A stretch of 64,000 bases of DNA from the NCBI GenBank assembly GCA_033816765.1, contig CM066288.1:4830760-4894759 (forward strand), in the 5' to 3' direction. Origin of the DNA: Nothopassalora personata. Its lineage: Eukaryota > Ascomycota > Dothideomycetes > Mycosphaerellales > Mycosphaerellaceae. The position numbers and the translations under genes are program-made. Positions 63,816-64,000 of the stretch are shown here, piece after piece; within the stretch, counting starts at the first letter, position 1; each line of letters begins with the position of its first letter. Below the pieces are notes generated by a model, which saw only the letters and a program-made list of their open reading frames with translations, made no database searches and had not been told where the DNA came from.

Positions 63816-64000
63816 GGGGTTAGGGTTAGGGTTAGGGTTAGGGTTAGGGTTAGGGTTAGGGTTAGGGTTAGGGTTAGGGTTAGGGTTAGGGTTAGGGTTA
63901 GGGTTAGGGTTAGGGTTAGGGTTAGGGTTAGGGTTAGGGTTAGGGTTAGGGTTAGGGTTAGGGTTAGGGTTAGGGTTAGGGTTAGGGTTAGGGTTAGGGT
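63816..64000 (+). repeat. Telomere, about 31 TTAGGG repeats
   Basis: Uninterrupted TTAGGG repeats run to the last base in the G-rich orientation expected for a right chromosome end. No variant repeats are visible. Confidence 0.99.

Overview
The window is the right-hand end of a chromosome of a filamentous ascomycete (Pezizomycotina, possibly a Dothideomycete). It closes in about 31 perfect TTAGGG repeats. Genes have short GT-AG introns (61-90 nt). Older repeats show repeat-induced point mutation (RIP): CA and TG are depleted to TA, Gln codons have become TAG/TAA, and CpG is largely kept. No ribosome-binding sites or operons are seen.

Layout: 1-2404 is the 3' part of a Ty3/gypsy chromovirus (element A), with integrase-chromodomain, a tRNA-like sequence, a convergent antisense Cys-rich gene and the 3' LTR. 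2405-3449 is a RIP-degraded remnant, apparently LINE ORF1. 3450-20080 is a giant inverted repeat (element E) with arms of about 7.19 kb that appear identical, around a 100-N assembly gap; each arm has a retroelement pol (gag is kept only on the left) and an unrecognised multi-exon gene bracketed by 39-bp inverted repeats. 20081-22925 and 30565-31235 hold a RIP-killed copy of element E, split by an intact Ty3/gypsy element (C, 22926-30564). 31236-48425 is a RIP-degraded LINE interrupted by a full-length RIP-degraded gypsy element (B, 32693-43509), which carries four solo LTRs and a young gag-only element (D, 40401-42839).

48426-62472 is ordinary gene space: an Ams2-like GATA factor split over two ORFs, the spliceosomal core protein SmD2, dihydroxyacetone kinase, a dehydrin-like hydrophilic repeat protein, an FAD-dependent monooxygenase and a putative small secreted protein. 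These look like independent genes, not a cluster. 62473-64000 is subtelomeric: a cytochrome b5-domain remnant, a 717-bp inverted-repeat element with a 10-bp target duplication, and the telomere.

The most notable points are: near-textbook -1 frameshift signals in two different retroelements (C and E); LTR/PBS complementarity suggesting self-priming in C and D; an antisense Cys-rich gene kept in A, B and D even where pol is absent, with a tRNA-like sequence between the convergent genes in A and B; and a 26-bp palindrome, free of CA/TG and so resistant to RIP, at module borders of element E. Solo LTRs and intact elements have clean 5-bp target duplications, so the nesting order can be read.
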